This document shows positions 61,022-64,000 of a stretch of 64,000 nucleotides of DNA, one piece after another. Origin of the DNA: Cellulomonas fimi. GTDB taxonomy: Bacteria; Actinomycetota; Actinomycetes; Actinomycetales; Cellulomonadaceae. The stretch covers positions 248,001 to 312,000 of the forward strand of contig NZ_CP110680.1 in assembly GCF_028583725.1 (NCBI RefSeq). The letters run 5' to 3'. The notes beneath the pieces were generated by a model that worked only from the letters and a program-made list of their open reading frames with translations, was not told the origin of the DNA and did no database searches. Each line of letters starts with the position of its first letter. Position 1 is the stretch's first letter. The translations under genes and the position numbers were made by a program.

Positions 61022-64000
61022 ATGCTGCGACGGCTTGGCATCCGCGCCAAGATCTTGGCTGTCCTTGCCGTGCCCATGCTCGTCCTGTTCGGTGCTGGGG
61101 CGTTCATCTCGTACGACGCGATCCGCGAGGCGCAGCGTGTGCGGGCGGCCGAGGGTGCCGTGGCGGCGCTCCAGGCGTACGCCCCGCTGGCGAGCGCGAT
61201 CCAGACGGAGCGCGTGCTGTCGGTGAACGCCGCGCCCATGGAGGAGATCGAGGCGGCGCGCAGCGCCACCGACTCGATGCTCGCGAAGGTGCGCCCGATC
61301 ACCCGCGAGCTCGACCTCGAGGAGTTCCCCGCCTCGGTGGTGCGGCAGTTCCAGGAGGTCCAGCTCGCGCACAACACGGCGCTGCCGCAGGTGCGCACGC
61401 TCGTCGACGGCAAGGGCGACCGGAACCAGACGGCCAACAGCTACGAGGCCATCATCAAGGGCCAGATCGACCTCGTCGAGCAGGTCGCGAACGTCCTCGA
61501 CGACCGCGACCTGGCCCAGTACGTCACGGCGTACCGCGACGTCTCCGCGACGGCGGACGGCCTCGTGACCGAGATGCTCGCCGGTCAGGGCCTGCTGCGT
61601 GCCCGCCAGGCGCAGGCCGCCGGCGCCCGCGTCTACCAGAACCTCGTCACGACGACCGAGGTGTCCCGTGCCCGTGCCCGTGCCGCCGTCGAGCGGCTCG
61701 GTGAGAACGGCATCGCGATGCCCGCCCGTGACCCCTCCTCGTCCTTCACGTCGATGCGTACGTGGATGCAGCAGGGCAACGCGCAGGGCTTCGACCGCAT
61801 CGACCCCGCCGCGTACGCCGGTGACATCCAGCAGCAGCTCGCGTCGCTCGTGAGTGTCAACGAGGCCGTCCTCGAGCGGGCGTCCGACATCGCCGACTCC
61901 GCCGCGACCGCCGCCGAGACCCGCGCCGTCTACACGATCGCGATCGCGATCGCCGCCGCCGCCCTGTCGCTGTTCTTCGCCCTCGTCATCGCCCGGGCGA
62001 TCGTCACGCCGCTGCGGCGTCTGACCGCCGCCGCCGGTGACGTCCGCGAGCAGCTCCCGAAGCTCGTCGAGCAGGTGGCCGTCCCCGGCGAGGGTCCCGA
62101 GATCGTCCTGCAGCCGATCCCCGTGAACTCCCGCGACGAGGTCGGCGCTCTGGCCGAGGCGTTCAACTCCGTGAACGCGACGACCGTCCAGGTCGCCCAG
62201 GAGCAGGCCGCCCTCCGTGGCTCCATCGCGGAGATGTTCGTCAACGTCGCCCGTCGCGACCAGGTGCTCCTCAACCGCCAGCTGTCGTTCATCGACTCGC
62301 TCGAGCGCGCGGAGGAGGACCCGTCGACCCTGGCGAACCTCTTCCGCCTCGACCACCTGGCCACCCGGATGCGTCGTAACGCGGAGTCGCTCCTCGTGCT
62401 CGCCGGCATCGACTCCGGTCGACGCCTGCGCGACGCCATGCCGCTGTCCGACGTGATCCGGACCGCGTCCTCCGAGATCGAGCAGTACGACCGCGTCGAG
62501 CTCGACCTGCAGGTCGACCCGCACATGCTCGGCTTCAACGCCCTCGGTGCCGCGCACATGCTCGCCGAGCTCCTCGAGAACGCGACGATCTTCTCCGAGC
62601 CGGAGACGCCCGTCACCGTCACGACCGGCGTGTCCGGGCAGCACGTGTACGTCCGCATCCTCGACCACGGCCTCGGCATGACCGAGGCGGAGCTCGCCGC
62701 GGCCAACTCGAAGATCGTGTCGGTGTCCGCCAGCGACGCCCTGGGCGCCCAGCGCCTCGGCCTCTTCGTCGTCGGCCGGCTGGCGCAGCGCCTCGGTGCC
62801 GAGGTCCGCCTGCACAAGAGCTCGCAGGGCACCGGTACGGAGACCATCGTCCGGTTCCCGTCGACGCTGTTCGTCGCGACCGAGACCTCGCTGTACGGCG
62901 CGCCGCCCGCGGCGCAGCCCGCGCAGCTGCCGGCCGCGGCCCCCGCCCCGGTGGCCGAGCAGGCGCCCGTCGTCCGCGAGGTCGACCTCGCGGCGCTCAC
63001 CGACGGCCAGACGGGCCTCGGCCTGCCGCGGCGCAAGAAGACGGACGACACGGGCGAGAACGAGATCGCGCCCTCGTCGCTGCCGGTGCGCGGCGGCGGC
63101 CAGCTGCCGACCCGCTCCGCGAAGACGTTCGACGAGGACAAGATCGTCCTGCCCGAGGTCCCGTCCGGGAACCTCGCCGCCGACCTCGGCTCCGCCGGGG
63201 GCGAGTGGACGCCGCCGACGATCGCGACGACCCCGCTCAACTCGGGCCTGCCGAGCCGCTCGCGGGCGTCGACCGCGGCGTGGGCCCCCACGCCCGAGCC
63301 CGAGGCCACCCCTGCTCCCGCCGCGCCCGCCTCGCCGGCCGCGCGTGCCGGTCTGTTCTCCGGGTTCCGCGGTCGCGGCGACCTGGCGACCGGCACCCCG
63401 GCGTCCGGCATCTCGATCCCCGGCCTGGCCTCGGACGACGACGACCGTCCCGCCGACCCGGTGCGCGCGCCCTGGATGTCGCTCGGTGCGCACTCCCAGG
63501 CCGCGGAGCCGATCGTCGTGCCGCAGCTCGCGGAGGACGACGAGTGGTCGCCGACCCCCGCCGAGGACTCGGCGGACGTCGTCGAGGCTCCGGCCGACGA
63601 GGTCGCCGTCGCGGCCGCTCCCGAGGAGTCCGAGCCGGCCTGGGCGCCGGCGCCGGTCGCCGAGACCGAGGAGCCTGTGTGGGCGCCGACCCCGGTTGCC
63701 GAGACCGAGGAGCCCGCGTGGGCGCCGACGCCGGTCGCCGAGTCGCAGGAGCCGACCTGGGCGCCGACTCCGGTTGCCGAGACCGAGGAGCCGACCTGGG
63801 CGCCGACCCCGGCCGCCGAGTCGCAGGAGCCCGCGTGGGCGCCGACGCCGGCCGCTGAGACGCAGGAGCCCGCGTGGGCGCCGACGCCGGTTGCCGAGTC
63901 GCAGGAGCCCGCGTGGGCGCCGACGCCGGCCGCTGAGACGCAGGAGCCCGTCTGGGCGCCGACCCCCGTCGCCGAGTCGCAGGAGCCCGCCTGGGCGCCG
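61022..64000 (+). CDS. Conservon-type sensor histidine kinase, 3' end beyond the window
   Basis: At least 993 residues, no stop within the window. TM1 (about 10-31) and TM2 (about 304-325) flank an extracytoplasmic helical domain like the nitrate/nitrite-sensing (NIT) type. HAMP follows, then an LDHLATRMRRNAESL dimerisation/H-box-like segment and an HATPase (MLAELLENA N-box, DHGLGM G-box, LFVVGRLAQRLGAEV). Such kinases (CvnA) lead actinobacterial conservons, normally followed by roadblock, DUF742 and small GTPase genes. The C-terminal part from about residue 630 is disordered and from 871 is a 13-residue repeat (separate entry). ATG 61022 is preceded by GGAGGAAAGGA. Confidence 0.85.
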   Translation, partial: MLRRLGIRAKILAVLAVPMLVLFGAGAFISYDAIREAQRVRAAEGAVAALQAYAPLASAIQTERVLSVNAAPMEEIEAARSATDSMLAKVRPITRELDLEEFPASVVRQFQEVQLAHNTALPQVRTLVDGKGDRNQTANSYEAIIKGQIDLVEQVANVLDDRDLAQYVTAYRDVSATADGLVTEMLAGQGLLRARQAQAAGARVYQNLVTTTEVSRARARAAVERLGENGIAMPARDPSSSFTSMRTWMQQGNAQGFDRIDPAAYAGDIQQQLASLVSVNEAVLERASDIADSAATAAETRAVYTIAIAIAAAALSLFFALVIARAIVTPLRRLTAAAGDVREQLPKLVEQVAVPGEGPEIVLQPIPVNSRDEVGALAEAFNSVNATTVQVAQEQAALRGSIAEMFVNVARRDQVLLNRQLSFIDSLERAEEDPSTLANLFRLDHLATRMRRNAESLLVLAGIDSGRRLRDAMPLSDVIRTASSEIEQYDRVELDLQVDPHMLGFNALGAAHMLAELLENATIFSEPETPVTVTTGVSGQHVYVRILDHGLGMTEAELAAANSKIVSVSASDALGAQRLGLFVVGRLAQRLGAEVRLHKSSQGTGTETIVRFPSTLFVATETSLYGAPPAAQPAQLPAAAPAPVAEQAPVVREVDLAALTDGQTGLGLPRRKKTDDTGENEIAPSSLPVRGGGQLPTRSAKTFDEDKIVLPEVPSGNLAADLGSAGGEWTPPTIATTPLNSGLPSRSRASTAAWAPTPEPEATPAPAAPASPAARAGLFSGFRGRGDLATGTPASGISIPGLASDDDDRPADPVRAPWMSLGAHSQAAEPIVVPQLAEDDEWSPTPAEDSADVVEAPADEVAVAAAPEESEPAWAPAPVAETEEPVWAPTPVAETEEPAWAPTPVAESQEPTWAPTPVAETEEPTWAPTPAAESQEPAWAPTPAAETQEPAWAPTPVAESQEPAWAPTPAAETQEPVWAPTPVAESQEPAWAP
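63632..64000 (+). repeat. 39-base coding tandem repeat, EPxWAPTPxAE[ST][EQ]
   Basis: At least nine full 13-residue units and part of a tenth follow residue 871 of the kinase; the array continues past the window. Units alternate between ending TE/SQ and TQ/SQ. The later ones form near-identical 78-base pairs (units 6-7 against 8-9), evidence of recent duplication or gene conversion. The invariant Trp and Pro suggest a peptide ligand for repeated binding, or an extended spacer. The frame is intact. Confidence 0.9.

Noticed and set aside
59744..63493. Very long antisense open frame (1249 codons) on the minus strand
   Set aside because: It shadows the sensor kinase and quinone reductase; residue composition is the low-complexity Arg/Gly/Ala pattern of GC-rich reverse frames and it contains no domain. 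The same applies to long frames at 57018-60092, 44514-47789 and 45272-47863.
63632..64000. CRISPR-like regular repeats at the end of the window
   Set aside because: The repeats are coding, in frame and without unique spacers of constant length.

Overview
The window is very GC-rich (third codon positions almost all G or C), tightly packed, and full of actinobacterial markers: ANTAR-domain regulators, a bacterial proteasome activator ending GQYL, a DUF5926 gene, a pheA/serS/HAD neighbourhood, a conservon-type sensor kinase, and sugar ABC operons without their own ATPase. I infer a chromosomal segment of a free-living, polysaccharide-using actinomycete, probably Cellulomonadaceae (Cellulomonas-like). 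I saw no rRNA, tRNA, CRISPR array or insertion sequence.

Layout. 1-12.4 kb: redox enzymes, small transporters and one-gene regulators (LysR, MarR, Fic), an FBP/FusB-like gene behind a structured leader, a SPOUT methyltransferase and a ribokinase. 12.4-17.1 kb: a secreted beta-helix protein, then two PAS-ANTAR proteins flanking a coiled-coil protein. 17.3-20.7 kb: a CUT1 sugar ABC operon behind a large hairpin. 20.8-25.6 kb: small membrane proteins, then a class I c-di-GMP riboswitch directly upstream of a secreted GH26-like protein. 25.6-31.5 kb: a truncated DUF6881 gene, an orphan protein with the eCIS-cargo-type N-terminal motif translationally coupled to an APC permease, gluconokinase and an MFS pump. 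31.6-35.0 kb: a kinase-fold protein, MFS and GNAT genes.

35.4-39.9 kb is the most striking unit. It holds a hyaluronan-synthase-like processive GT2, a membrane-tethered coiled-coil GH26 protein overlapping it, and UDP-glucose dehydrogenase. They sit behind a dyad-rich leader and are closed by strong hairpins. With pgm at 41.3 kb supplying glucose-1-phosphate, this looks like synthesis and processing of a uronic-acid-containing exopolysaccharide. The c-di-GMP-riboswitch GH26 gene 12 kb upstream may act on the same matrix (inference).

40-53 kb: CPT-like kinase, pgm, an SDR pseudogene, then a conserved actinobacterial block (DUF5926, GT2, large membrane protein, pheA, diacylglycerol-kinase-like, serS, HAD). 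53.3-56.8 kb: an aglEFG-like alpha-glucoside ABC operon. 56.9-60.8 kb: DMT exporter, Bpa, AGE-family isomerase, quinone oxidoreductase. From 61.0 kb to the end: a conservon-type histidine kinase, open at its 3' end, whose tail is a homogenised 13-residue repeat array.
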